Under the pieces are notes generated by a model, which was given only the letters and a program-made list of their open reading frames with translations, had not been told where the DNA came from and did no database searches. Source: Skeletonema tropicum (lineage: Eukaryota; Bacillariophyta; Thalassiosirophyceae; Thalassiosirales; Thalassiosiraceae). From it: a stretch of DNA of 64,000 nucleotides. Location of the stretch: the NCBI GenBank assembly GCA_037178625.1, contig CM074133.1, positions 1,240,001-1,304,000 on the forward strand, given 5' to 3'. Positions within the stretch are counted from its first letter, which is position 1; each line of letters opens with the position of its first letter. Positions 38,822-49,502 of this stretch are shown here, piece after piece. The translations under genes and the position numbers were made by a program.

Positions 38822-39209
38822 TTGATGAATAAATGAATAGTGTTATGAATTATTAAGTCAAGTCAGTTCGCGGCTATCTGTGTGATAACATCACTATGTT
38901 GTTAAACACACTATTAGCAGCAACTAGCAAAGGTTGCGATTGTCTGATACTCAACCCCAACGACGATTGGTCTACCCTAGCAATACTGACGTATTCAAAC
39001 ATGTAACAGATTCAACAATAAAGAGCATAAAATCTCCTACAAGAGGAAGATCAGTTGTGCGGAAGTATGAGGGAAGCAGTGCATAGATTTTGGCTGAGTT
39101 CAAGTAGATACTGGTGACTCGTTTGATAGCGATTCTTTCGTTTGGTGATGTAATAATGGCTTCCATGTGGCCAAGCGCAGTGATTAGTAACTAACTTTAG
39201 ACATACATA
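38822..39209. other. Convergent intergenic region, no gene seen
   Basis: This 388 bp holds the 3' ends of RPAC1 and the MYND/Sel1 gene. I see no repeat or RNA feature. Confidence 0.5.
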
Positions 39210-40163
39210 TTATGACGCAAACGATTTACTCAATAACTTCGTAACACTGGCACTTCCATGGGGAAAGAACGTGTCTGCTTCCTCCCTCTGCTGACTTTTC
39301 GTTGCATCCTTAGCAGCCTGATATCCACGTAAAGCTGCGGCGTAATCTTCTTTGCTTACTATTCCTGCTGCAAATCCCTGTTTCACCGCTGCCAACGGTG
39401 AGTTCATTACCCATCGACTATCGTATCCGAGCTTAGCGCAAATGATGAAATGTTTCATTGCTCTCTCGGTCTTTCCAAACATCCGCTCGTGAGTTGCTAG
39501 ATTGTTCCTCGCTGCGGGATGACCACCAATAGCTGCCTCTTCCACATGATGCATTTCCTTTTCAAAATCCCTCTCAACACCTTCTCCATTTCGATACAAT
39601 AATGCTAGTTCATAATGCGCTAATGTATCGCCCAATTCCGCTGCCTTGGTCCAATATCGAAATGCAGCAGCGTAGTCCCCTTGCTGGTAGCACATTGTCC
39701 CCGATTCAACCATTGCAGCTGGATCATTCGCCTTGGCTCTTTTCATAGCATTCTTTTTGAGTTTTGATGTTAATCTATCAGAAACCGGCGTTCGACAGAA
39801 CAGACATTTTGGTTTTCTGCCTTGTTGCAACTCACTCTTCTGATTGGCATAAATACAGCCTACGCAGATGCGTTTGAAGCAGCAAAAATACCATCCAGAT
39901 TTCGTTTCATCAAGCGGCAGCGGCAAACAGCAGATCGGACATTCTCCAAGATGGCTCATCTCAGGCTGCGTAAATAAAAGTTCGTCGCGCATCTCGGCCA
40001 CTCTTTTCTTGCAATCTTCTTCATGTTGTGATCTGTGCCCCTCTTCACAGTCAACGCTGCAATATTGCACGAGTTCGCAGACACACTTCTTGAGCTTTAC
40101 GTCGTCTACTTCTTTGATGCCGCAGGAGGCACACACCTCATCTACCTGCTCTGCGCAGCTCAT
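39210..40163 (-). CDS. MYND zinc finger protein with RING-like and Sel1 repeats
   Basis: The 317-residue product opens with a MYND finger (residues 11-51) whose Cys/His order, C-ASC, C-CELVQYCSVDC, H-RSQHEEDC, fits the family and suggests protein-protein binding. A second Cys-rich block (75-124, ECPICCLP, CCFKRICVGC, CLFCRTPV) resembles an incomplete RING. Sel1-type repeats follow (about 150-245), with MCYQQGDYAAAFRYWTKAAELGDTLAHYELALLYRNGEGV as the clearest core. This MYND/RING/Sel1 build is a large family in diatoms with no assigned role that I know. No signal peptide is seen. The ATG at 40163 is just before the first zinc ligand. Confidence 0.85.
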   Translation of the reverse strand: MSCAEQVDEVCASCGIKEVDDVKLKKCVCELVQYCSVDCEEGHRSQHEEDCKKRVAEMRDELLFTQPEMSHLGECPICCLPLPLDETKSGWYFCCFKRICVGCIYANQKSELQQGRKPKCLFCRTPVSDRLTSKLKKNAMKRAKANDPAAMVESGTMCYQQGDYAAAFRYWTKAAELGDTLAHYELALLYRNGEGVERDFEKEMHHVEEAAIGGHPAARNNLATHERMFGKTERAMKHFIICAKLGYDSRWVMNSPLAAVKQGFAAGIVSKEDYAAALRGYQAAKDATKSQQREEADTFFPHGSASVTKLLSKSFAS

Positions 40164-40665
40164 GAGTTGTTGTGCAGAAGTATTCAGACTGAACTAGAAT
40201 ATACTTAATGCGTAGTATCACATAAATCAACTCTATCACAACTTCATCGCGTCTTGATGTTTATGTGTGATGGACGGATAGACTCCAGGTGTGTGGGGCT
40301 TTCGGTTATTTCTGTGCTATACGGTAAACTAGAGTCGAGAGTCGGAGTCTGTCCGACGGCCTACTCACTTCCCGCTCTTCACCCCAAGCAACTTAAGCAA
40401 ACCTCACTCTCCATCACAAAACACAAAACCGCTTGCCTTGCTATATATTGTTGAGGTGGAAGAAGTGCCAATAGCGACGCTCTTGCTCTAGGCTCTTGCG
40501 CGCAGATATTTTGACAGATCTCCTGTGAAGGATTGATTCTCTATCATAGGAGACAACTGACTACTGCTGCATTAGGCCCAGTTTCAGGGTAGTCTTGTTG
40601 CTTTATCTCGAAAGACATTTAAAGTCTAATCAGGAAGTCGATTGAGATCTTATCATCGTCACAAA
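40164..40665. other. Divergent intergenic region, no gene seen
   Basis: This 502 bp lies between the starts of the MYND/Sel1 gene and the eIF2B gamma gene. No repeat or RNA feature is seen. Confidence 0.5.
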
Positions 40666-42330
40666 ATGCAGCCACAATCACCAGCAACCACGAAAAGATG
40701 CGACCCCGAATACATTGCTGTCATCTTGGCAGCAAGTCAGGGAGCACGTCTCTATCCCTTAACGTCGGAATATCCAGACGGTGTACCAAAGCATTTGTTG
40801 CCGCTATCTCCTCTCAATCCATCTTGTGGGGATGAAAATGGTAGCGGGGCAGCGACATTGCTACAGCGATTGTTACTAAAAACATATGATAGTGGTTTTG
40901 AAATGGTAGTGATTGCAATTCATAAGGATGATACGCAGACTGTGCCTTTTCTGTTGGGCACCGCAAGCACAAAGAATGAAAACGCATCAGGAAAGGGGGG
41001 TCTGTGTACAATTGCATCAAATGATCCAATCTTTAATATTGACAAATCATCCAACTTTGATGCTGATAGTATTACTGATCTTGACTTTTGCGGAGTTGCA
41101 GCGTCACCTTCTTCGTCAAATGATAAGAAGGTGCCTGACAAGTCTCAATCGTCAACCAAACGAAACATGTCTGTGAGAGTGGTACGTTTATCTGGAGAAT
41201 GTCATGGAAGTGCAGATGCATTGAGATATCTTTCTACCAATATGATTGACAAAAATGGAGACAATACTTCCAATGAGAGTGCTTGCAAGGGGTGTATCAT
41301 TCCTCGAACATCACATGCTGTCGTAATGCCTGGAGATCTCATCTTGGAAGAAGGTCTAATTTCTGGTTCTACTTCTGGAAAGAATGACGTACTCTCTCTA
41401 CTAGTTGAATCTCACCGTAGATGGAATGCCGGGGGGGTAGAAAGCTCAACTTCAGCAGCATGTACTATGTTATTATCCGATGTTGGGGCAGAAGATAAGG
41501 AGGGTATTCCATTGAAAGAGAGTTCCAAGGCCAAAATGGGACTGCAGTCACGAGAAGAGGAGGACATGGAATACATAGGACTTACGTCGGAAGTTCCACC
41601 TCCTCTCTCGGCTTCACTTGCGTCACTTTCCTTCTCGAAAAGTTTGTCACTTAATGGTGATGATAGTTCGCCACCCTCTCGTCGTGTTGTGCTAAAACGT
41701 TCCAAGTTAGAAGTGGAGGAAGATGAAGGGACAGGATCAACACCCAAACTAAGCGTCACGAAGCGTCATCTGCATAAGGCTGGTGGTCGCAAAAATAATG
41801 TCAACTCTGCACTTGCAAGAATCACGAGTGGGTTGTCCATGTCGGCAACGGCGAGCAGAGATCATTCCCCATCATTGTCGTTACGGACCGACCTCCACGA
41901 TGTTCATTTGTATGTGATTTCAAACTGGGTATTCCAGCTCATGCATGCCCGACCATCCATGGCATCGTTTCAGAAGGAGATCTTACCATTGTTAGTTTCG
42001 AGGCAATTCCGAGGAGTGGAAGCTGCATTTGGACCAACGGCGTGGAACGATGAAGGAAATCGTGATAGACTACGAAAGGTGTTGAAAGATCTCGACGGAG
42101 TGAACGAAGATGGATTTTCATCGTTTGGAAATGGTCACAACAAAATCTCGACATTACTTGGGATGTATGCCACGGGGAAAGCTAGTGGAGGGTTGGGAAA
42201 TTTCACTCCTGTTGACGCTGATGAAGACGAAATGGATAAGGCTGACGCGGACGCTGCCACAACTGAAACCACGACTTCATTGTTGAAGCCCCCTTCTTTC
42301 CCGACCAGTGCCCATCCATTCGTTGTTTCG
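40666..42330 (+). CDS. EIF2B3: eIF2B gamma-like nucleotidyltransferase, cut by assembly gap
   Basis: The frame from the ATG at 40666 encodes 555 residues before entering the gap at 42331. The start is a nucleotidyltransferase fold: YIAVILAASQGARLYPLTSE, PKHLLPLSP and a LLLKTYDSGFEMVVIAIHKD strand. This pattern best fits the gamma subunit of eIF2B, the exchange factor that recharges eIF2 in translation initiation. Acidic/Ser-rich inserts lengthen the protein. The domain carries CHGSADALRYL and VVMPGDLILEEG, as expected for the sugar-nucleotide fold. The left-handed helix domain expected at the C-terminus would lie in or past the gap. The in-frame sequence after the gap belongs to the opposite-strand gene, so it should not be joined. 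Confidence 0.75.
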
Positions 42331-42830
42331 NNNNNNNNNNNNNNNNNNNNNNNNNNNNNNNNNNNNNNNNNNNNNNNNNNNNNNNNNNNNNNNNNNNNNN
42401 NNNNNNNNNNNNNNNNNNNNNNNNNNNNNNNNNNNNNNNNNNNNNNNNNNNNNNNNNNNNNNNNNNNNNNNNNNNNNNNNNNNNNNNNNNNNNNNNNNNN
42501 NNNNNNNNNNNNNNNNNNNNNNNNNNNNNNNNNNNNNNNNNNNNNNNNNNNNNNNNNNNNNNNNNNNNNNNNNNNNNNNNNNNNNNNNNNNNNNNNNNNN
42601 NNNNNNNNNNNNNNNNNNNNNNNNNNNNNNNNNNNNNNNNNNNNNNNNNNNNNNNNNNNNNNNNNNNNNNNNNNNNNNNNNNNNNNNNNNNNNNNNNNNN
42701 NNNNNNNNNNNNNNNNNNNNNNNNNNNNNNNNNNNNNNNNNNNNNNNNNNNNNNNNNNNNNNNNNNNNNNNNNNNNNNNNNNNNNNNNNNNNNNNNNNNN
42801 NNNNNNNNNNNNNNNNNNNNNNNNNNNNNN
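42331..42830. other. Assembly gap of exactly 500 N
   Basis: All bases are N. A round 500 bp is probably a placeholder rather than a measured length. The two genes on either side point into it (eIF2B gamma from the left, glycosyltransferase from the right), so both C-termini are missing. Confidence 0.99.
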
Positions 42831-43936
42831 GTGTTTTCGACTAAGTAGACACCATCCTGGTAATGCCTTGTGGATTGCCGATGGTGGGATGGAGTTGGAA
42901 AGGATGGACCAGCAATTGTGTTCATCGAATCTTGTGCATTGGGGACTGTTTTGATTGTAACAGTGAATGTAACTTCGATTCCAATTGGGTTGTTGCTGTT
43001 GTTGCGATTTTTGTGAGGAAGGTTGTTGCTTTTGCATCCCTGTTCCATGTGATGCAATATGAGTATCAGCTGCAGCTGTTGCAGTAGCAGCAGCAAGATC
43101 AATTCCATCATTCTTATTATTCTCTTCCCAAAGACAAAATTCATCCAACAATATCGATCTAGCCGCCTCACCCAATGTCACAATCGGTATACAACTTTCT
43201 GTACAAAATAAAATATGAGTCGTCTTGGTATCCTCTAATGCCTTTTGTAGTAACGATAACATGGCACGAATGACACGCACATCATTCCAATTGGGCATGT
43301 GTGAAAATGGTAATAGTTTGGATTTGAGATAGGAGGAAGGTGAGGAGGAGGAGGAGTTGTTGGAGTTGTGTAGCAATTCTTTGACGTTTTTGGCATGAAT
43401 GTACAGTTCGGAAGAGCAAGATAGTGTTGTTGATGTTTTTTGTTCTGTGCTGTTTTTGCCGTTTCTATCAATAGGAATATCAATGGTGGTAGACGTCATC
43501 CATCGTTTCCACAACTCTTCATGTGGAAAGTCCTCAACTATCGTGGCGCAAATTGCCAAATGAAAGATGATTGTAATGCATCGTCATTCTTTGGTTGGCC
43601 GTCAGCTGCTACTTTGATTGATTTCTTGCTGTCACCACTTCCACTGGCAGCAGCAGCAGCTTTAGTCGACTTTCTAATTTGTTGTATGCGCAATAATCGC
43701 TCTATCCGTTGTTTCATTATTGTAGGGGAAAAGTTTGGATCGGTTTTGCTTTCGAGATCGACCTCATTATTCTTCTTTTGATTGTCGTCCTTTAATGCTG
43801 TGGGCGGATTGCTTCCACTTGCACCACCGCCATCATTAGTGTTGTTACGATTATTGTTACTACTGTTTGTTGATGGAGCGGCGGTAGATCCGGTGGCATC
43901 TTGAAAGACGGAGAGGAGTGATTTGAAGTCTGACAT
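42831..43936 (-). CDS. GT14-like (Core-2/I-branching) glycosyltransferase, frameshifted and gap-truncated
   Basis: The N-terminal piece starts at the ATG of MSDFKSLL (43936) and runs to about 43545; the main domain is open from about 43565 down to the gap. The domain shows LAICATIVEDFPHEELW, then HILFCTESCIPIVTLGEAARSI, WNRSYIHCYNQ, CTRFDEHNCW and ALPGWCLLSRKH. These fit GT14 (Core-2/I-branching) proteins, which add sugars to glycans in the Golgi. No ATG precedes the conserved LAICATIVED in its own frame, so the upstream frame must belong, and a one-base shift near 43550-43565 separates the two. I favour a sequence error there. The C-terminus lies in the gap. A Golgi membrane anchor is not visible. 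Confidence 0.6.
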
Positions 43937-44417
43937 ATTTTTTAGAGAGGTGTATAGAGGACAATCTACCATCAGCTGTGCGCCTGACAATTCAAGCGAT
44001 GTCAACCTAATGTGGCTTGCTTTTATTACCTCAAATTCACAGTAGGTCTCGTTATATCTAGCTGGCGATGATAGGTTAACGGCATCTGTGTAGCATGTTC
44101 ATGGTCAACAACAGGTCAATCAACAACATCACAACACAAGTACATGTTTGATGCGATAAGTAGCGATGTTTGATGATGTTGTTTTGTTGCTGGCTGTGGG
44201 CTGTGCGTGGGCTGCTGTGGGGTAAGTCAAAACAGATCTATTCCCTAACCATTTTTGTTTCTCTCCCTTTCTTCCACTTTTTGTTCTGCCAAACTTTGCG
44301 TTTCTCGTGGCAAATGGCGGCACAAACTGGCACAAACACAAAACGTTGCCGCCGCCCAAACAATTACCAAGTATGACTGGCTCTTGACTGTACACAACAT
44401 ATTGATACACAGCGGGC
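43937..44417. other. Divergent promoter region
   Basis: This 481 bp lies between the glycosyltransferase start (leftward) and the GFA-fold membrane gene (rightward). It is rich in short ACAACA words and has no supported gene. Confidence 0.4.
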
Positions 44418-46167
44418 ATGGTGAACAACAACAGCATACTCTCCACAACAACTCAATCATTTGATCGGTTCGTAGGTACAGCCGCCGTAATCGGTCTATC
44501 ATTGGTGGTTGTACTACACTCCTGGATATCTGCTCCGTCGGAGGAGGATTATGAGGAGAATTATGACGTAGTTGAAGAGGCTGGTTGTTCCAATCAGCAG
44601 CAGGTGCATAATACTGCAGCTGCAGCTAGTCCGTCGAGAAGAAAAGTAGTAAATGGCAGCAAGTCAGCAATTACAACAACAAAATCGTGGTGGTGGCCTG
44701 TTGCCATTTTGACAAGGCGGAAAAAGAAACGACGAAAACGTATCAGAAAACAACATGATGGGAACAATGATAACATTGCAAATCATACTACAAATCGTCA
44801 TGACAGTCATAAAGCTAACGAGGACTCTTCTTATGATGATGATGATGATGATGGATATTGTGATCACTTGGGCTCTTGTGAATGTGGTTCTATTCAGTTC
44901 ATTGTAAGTATTCTATTTTGGCACATCAAAATTACACGTTGCAATTCTTATACAGCAGTCTAACCTTGCATGCATACACCAACTCAACACACACATACAG
45001 CTCAAAGGACCAAAGCACCTCCAACCCATCACATCACCAGGTAGAATACACTACCCTCACATTCAAACCTCTGCAACTAACTTTCAACTATTAAAGGGTG
45101 AGGCTGACATGCGATTTCAATATGTACAAGAAACTAATAACGAAGAAGAAGACTATGACAACAACAATACCACCAGCAGTGCAAATAATACCAATGGTGA
45201 TGATACATCCACCATTGCCACAGAACATATTGAAAAACACCATGCGTCGTCCTTGGGGGCACATGTCTTTTGTGGGAATTGTGGTGTGCATGTGATGCAT
45301 GCCGATCGCTCCTCGGAAGAATTGGAGGTGAATGCTAATTGTTTGTTGGAGAAGAAAAAGGAACAGCAGCAGCAGCAGCAACCTTCTTCTGTTGAGGAGG
45401 AGGAGCAAAAAACAGAGCAGCGGCAAGAACAGCAGATTCAGAAGCAGACTAGTAGTATGTCATCTTTGTCAACAATTGATGGAGATACAACTACTACTAC
45501 TGATCCTGCTACTTTGACACGGTCGCTATCGCAACAACAACATCAACTGAATTCTGTATCCGAACACGAATTATTTCTTGGCGGCAGTGCTCAATTTTGG
45601 AGTGAATTGGACAATAGCCAATTCAATACTAGCGGTGATAACAACAACAATAATAACAACAACAAACCGCAGGAGCTAGAAAATTCACAGCATGCAAGAA
45701 CAGAGTCGATTTCGTCCACGGGGGAACAGACTCATCTATCATCTTACACAAACACTCCAACCTATGAAGGTGATGATTATTCCATCGATGGGTCCTTATT
45801 AGCTCCTCCAGGAGGTGGTGGTGGCGGCGGCGGTGCATCAGTAGTGTCTGCATCATTAAGCGTCAACGCCGGGTTGCTACCACCACTTCCACCATCTAGA
45901 TTACCACCATTATCATCCACATCCGATAGTAAATCTGTCCGTACCCTCCCACCATGGTTTGGTGAGCGTCCAGGATATGCCTCCCACCCCGCTCGAAGTG
46001 TGGGCGGTGGGTGGTCGGTTGCATCGATGGAAACGAATGATTTGGATAGTGTTGGTGGGGAGTCTACTACCATTGTGTCACCGAGGATGAGAGATCAGAT
46101 GAAGTTTTATATGAGTCGACATATGAAGAAGGATAAGAAGAAATCGGAAAGGTCTGGGTCTGTATGA
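44418..46167 (+). CDS. Membrane-anchored GFA-fold (CENP-V/GFA) protein, two exons
   Basis: Exons 44418-44903 and 45001-46167 (97 bp intron, GTAAGT donor, TACAG end) join in phase 0 and encode 550 residues. Residues 19-38 form a membrane span. A GFA-type zinc fold follows: CECGSIQFI ends exon 1, and exon 2 opens with LKGPKHLQPITSPGRIHYPH and reaches HVFCGNCGVHVMHADRSS. The paired C-x-C and C-x2-C ligands are those of the GFA/CENP-V family, some of which act on S-hydroxymethylglutathione. The choice of 45001 over later acceptors is supported by the continuous domain it gives. The last 250 residues are disordered, Gln/Asn/Ser-rich, with a poly-Gly run, and end in a basic segment. Enzyme activity is not established. 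Confidence 0.75.
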
Positions 46168-46286
46168 GAAATGAATGAATGAACAATTTTGATTCTGCTA
46201 TCTCTCTACATTGTGTACAAGTCTAAATAAGAATAATGTAGGGAGTGTTAGGGTATTGCTAAAATCATTGCTTTATATCATTGTAA

Positions 46287-48047
46287 TTATAGCTCTTCTC
46301 CGCCCTGATTAGACGACTGACCAGCCCCTTCAGGAGCGGCATCTCTTGGAAAATGATACCCATCTTCTACTCCTAATCGATTCCAAATCGATTGCTGGAC
46401 GTCGCCTTCCTCTTCTTCTTCTTCTTCTGCCATCTCTGGGAAGAACCATTCATCTCTAGGTTGAGGATGATGTCCAGGGTAATGAGGTCCCATCAACCCA
46501 CTCAAAAAAGTCGGATTCAATTCCATTACCACTTCATCTCCAAAGTCAACAAGTGGAAGACCTTCCAGCATCATGCAAATGAATGCAGCTGCAACTGTTA
46601 TCACTGCAAAGCAGATACGTCGGAGTGCAAGGCGGAGATCGTCTCCTCTTTCGCCATTATTATTATTTTGGTGATCTTGTTGCTGTTGTTCGTTGGGATC
46701 ATTTTGTTGTTGCTGATGATTGGGATTTTCACCTGCATCATTATTATTTGGTTGTTGCTGCCTTGGGTGTCTATTGAACGATAGAAATCGTAACCATCGA
46801 GGAACATTCGTCTCGTTTATTGGTCTTACCAAAGGGATGTTGACCATTTCAAAGACGGCTTCATCTCTTTCTTCTTGCTGTTGTTGCTGCTGCTGCCCTC
46901 TATATCGATGCAGTGCTCGTTCAATGGCCTGTCGAGATTCATTTTCCATTTGCTGAGCAATCCTTTGTTCTCGGATGTGTTGTTGGTTTAATGGATTTTG
47001 TTGTGGTAGAGGTTGCAGAAGCGGTGGCTGCGGCTGTTGAGGAGGTCGCTGTATCCCAGGAGCTGTTGCATGTGATATTGTAGATGATGAGCCTCTTCTT
47101 GTACTACCTCTAGAAGCAACTTTATTTTTCTTGCACTGCCTCCAAAATTCCCCAGCGGCATCAACCAATTCCAATTCTTCGAGGTCATTGGAGCTTTCTG
47201 CTGCATGATCATCATTCTCAGCAGCAGCTTCATTATTTGATTCACGTCGAGTTCGTACCAACCTTCCATGACGATCAATCTGAACTGAACTTTGTTCGCC
47301 ATCATCTCTTTCTATCCACGGTTCTGGAAGAATGCTCCTTCTATCAGCAATGTACGTGTTGGCTAAATTTCGTTTCTCCTGTCTGCAGTTTTGATACTTT
47401 TGGATAATTTGTTTCATTCCATTATCTGGTATTGTTGTTTCGTCTGTATCCTCCTCTTGCTGTGGAGGATATTTCTGATTCAACACAATGTCAGCAAATT
47501 CATCGTCTGTCAAGTCTGTTGCCCTTATTATTCCAGATGAGTTATCACCATGTCCATTATGATGGCATTTAAATAACGATGATAAAGCATTCATCCGCTG
47601 ATCTCTGATGCACTTCTTCCCCTCTCCAACTCCAATATCATGATCAGCCAAACCCTCATCCGTACCTAGCTTGTCACTGTTGTCTGGGCTATCTTGTTCG
47701 GCACCACATTCAAAATTTGGTTTGTACAGAATTTCTTCCCCGTTACCACAAGTCCCTTGCCAGATAAATCGATCTTCTTTGTTACCAGTCAGCTGCCACC
47801 ATTTCCGACGAGCGGGGCTCCCAGTAGTATCCATTGCTACTCCTCCAGCGGAGTTATCCGAGTCTGCTGCTCTGCCATTGGTATCTTCTAACCGAACTAA
47901 TAATGTTCCCACAGCGTGAGGTCGATTCATTTTCACAAGTGCATTGTTTGTGGTGTCGACCGTGAACGATTGTTTCTCTGAGATTTCGCTCGCTCGCGGT
48001 CTGCTCGCGGTGCTCTCTTCGATTCTCGCTTTCTCCATCATTGTCAT
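46287..48047 (-). CDS. Hypothetical protein with poly-Gln/Asn tracts and one membrane span
   Basis: The 586-residue product is not recognised. The first in-frame ATG is at 48047; the frame upstream opens without one. Residues about 250-290 are better ordered (RRSILPEPWIERDDGEQ, then QIDRHGRLVRTRR). Gln- and Asn-rich tracts fill about 340-480. A single hydrophobic span near 498-515 (ICFAVITVAAAFICMMLEGL) is followed by an acidic tail with seven glutamates. It could be a membrane protein with a long flexible cytosolic part. It converges on the GFA-fold gene and is divergent from the gene at 48954 across a possible mobile element. Confidence 0.55.
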   Translation of the reverse strand: MTMMEKARIEESTASRPRASEISEKQSFTVDTTNNALVKMNRPHAVGTLLVRLEDTNGRAADSDNSAGGVAMDTTGSPARRKWWQLTGNKEDRFIWQGTCGNGEEILYKPNFECGAEQDSPDNSDKLGTDEGLADHDIGVGEGKKCIRDQRMNALSSLFKCHHNGHGDNSSGIIRATDLTDDEFADIVLNQKYPPQQEEDTDETTIPDNGMKQIIQKYQNCRQEKRNLANTYIADRRSILPEPWIERDDGEQSSVQIDRHGRLVRTRRESNNEAAAENDDHAAESSNDLEELELVDAAGEFWRQCKKNKVASRGSTRRGSSSTISHATAPGIQRPPQQPQPPLLQPLPQQNPLNQQHIREQRIAQQMENESRQAIERALHRYRGQQQQQQQEERDEAVFEMVNIPLVRPINETNVPRWLRFLSFNRHPRQQQPNNNDAGENPNHQQQQNDPNEQQQQDHQNNNNGERGDDLRLALRRICFAVITVAAAFICMMLEGLPLVDFGDEVVMELNPTFLSGLMGPHYPGHHPQPRDEWFFPEMAEEEEEEEGDVQQSIWNRLGVEDGYHFPRDAAPEGAGQSSNQGGEEL

Positions 48048-48096
48048 TGGGCTTTCCACGGAATGACCAAAACCCAAAACCCAAAAAGCATGCAAT

Positions 48097-48829
48097 TAGC
48101 CATCAGGGGAAAAAGCGGCTTAAAATCGGCCCCATTTGAGCCTTTTCACTTAAGCGCAACTTTACCGCTTAAAAGGAGCACTTTCTCTAGCTTCCCTGCT
48201 TCTCCTGGAAGAGAAATACATAGAGTTCTTGCCTGGCTTGAGCATGTAAGTAGAAGTAACGAGGCGATGTAGCTTAATAATATCATAGATGACAACGCAC
48301 TGGATTGCAACAAATATATTTACCTCATATGTATACTTTTACATAACAAACAGAACATTTAATCAGCGACAGCGTCATCAACTTCCATGCAAGCAGACAT
48401 TTTTTGTTGCAACTGAGGAGACGAAGGCTTTGCATTGCCAACGTCCGAAGAAGGAAGACTCTTTGCCATGATGATACTGAGTTTCCTTTATCCTGATCAG
48501 AATCAATGACGGCAGTATTGACAACGGTGAAGAGTGATGTTACGAGGTGAAAGGTGAACCATTTTCTATCTTTACCTCCATTCCTCATTCGATGGGTCGA
48601 CCTTTGAGCTGAATGGTGTCACATCATGACGTGGCATCACTCAAACACCATTCAAATGACTGTCACATCATGACGTGGCACCATCCGGATGGCTGTTCTT
48701 TGATGACGTGTCAATTCCTACTGCTGCGAGAAAGCCCGTAGGATTTTGTACCAGGGCTACGTAGGCGCTTTAATGCGCTTAAAAACAGGCCGATCTGAGC
48801 GCCAGAGGCGCTTTTTCCCCTGATGGCTA
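48097..48829. mobile_element. Possible non-autonomous element with 21 bp terminal inverted repeats
   Basis: A perfect 21 bp inverted repeat starts TAGCCATCAGGGGAAAAA at 48097-48117 and is mirrored at 48809-48829. Next to it, both ends carry related words (ATCGGCC, GCGCTTAAAA) in opposite orientation, so the repeat continues imperfectly. The 733 bp between the outer ends has no transposase frame. Size, terminal inverted repeats and lack of coding fit a MITE-like element. A clear target-site duplication is not seen (a TA-type one cannot be excluded). It fills most of the divergent promoter between two genes. Confidence 0.5.
48617..48714. promoter_or_regulatory. Repeated TGACGTG (bZIP/CRE-like) sites
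   Basis: A 20 bp word beginning TGTCACATCATGACGTGG occurs at 48617-48636 and again, exactly, at 48661-48680 (44 bp period). A third TGATGACGTGTCAA is at 48701-48714. Each contains TGACGTG, a bZIP/CRE-type core. They lie 240-337 bp upstream of the ATG at 48954. Confidence 0.5.
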
Positions 48830-48953
48830 TATACTTATATACATGCAATTCGCTTTCACCGCACTCTAAAGTATTGTAAATAGATAGCAGTATAGCAGGC
48901 AATAACAAGCAGCAGCAAGCGTAGCAGCAAAACCAAGGAGCAGTGTCAAGACA

Positions 48954-49502
48954 ATGGTTGACTCTAGTGCACAACTTGAAGGGTTGTCTAATATCCTAAC
49001 ATTAGGCGGCATGGAAATACCAGCGAGGGCGAAATTTGTAGCCAAATTCGTCGGATCATCATTATTCTCATCCATAACACTGGGATTAGTCGCAGGACAA
49101 ACAGGTGCTGTCTTCCTCTCCTGCGGTCCATTGATTCCCTTCATGGCCGGTAGTTGTATCGGGTATACTTGGGGATGTATAGGGTATTGGAGGCAATGCA
49201 AAAACACGGCTATGACATATGCAAAAAAGTATCCAAAGATTCTTGCTCATAGTTTGTGTACCAATATGTTAGTGGTGCCACCAAAAGATTTGGCACTTGA
49301 GATCAAGAATAGCGATGCTAATGAGATGAATGATAAAAGCGCTGGCAGTAGGAAGACATTAGACCAATGGATTGTTGAAGGGGGGATTGGTCGGTTATCC
49401 TATGCAATTTTAGCTGCGCAAAGTTGTGAAGAAGACATCAATGAAATGCATAAAAATGAAAGACAGAAACTAGTCGACAAATACTCTGATGGTGAAGAAT
49501 AA
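48954..49502 (+). CDS. Small membrane protein, unknown function
   Basis: The 182-residue product has two Gly-rich hydrophobic segments (about 34-55 and 58-78: SSITLGLVAGQTGAVFL and IPFMAGSCIGYTWGCIG). They are spaced as a membrane hairpin with small-residue packing motifs. The rest is charged and helical, ending in an acidic tail. There is no signal peptide, so the hairpin itself would have to direct insertion, perhaps into ER, peroxisome or mitochondrial outer membrane. I do not recognise the family. Start and stop are intact and no intron is needed. Confidence 0.6.
   Translation: MVDSSAQLEGLSNILTLGGMEIPARAKFVAKFVGSSLFSSITLGLVAGQTGAVFLSCGPLIPFMAGSCIGYTWGCIGYWRQCKNTAMTYAKKYPKILAHSLCTNMLVVPPKDLALEIKNSDANEMNDKSAGSRKTLDQWIVEGGIGRLSYAILAAQSCEEDINEMHKNERQKLVDKYSDGEE

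Noticed and set aside
42831..42954. Continuation of the eIF2B gamma frame after the gap
   Set aside because: The bases encode conserved GT14 residues (ALPGWCLLSRKH) on the other strand; the forward frame here is a shadow.
48089..48850. CATGCAATT direct repeats as a target-site duplication of the inverted-repeat element
   Set aside because: They are not directly next to the repeat ends (the right copy is about 13 bp away), so they do not mark insertion.
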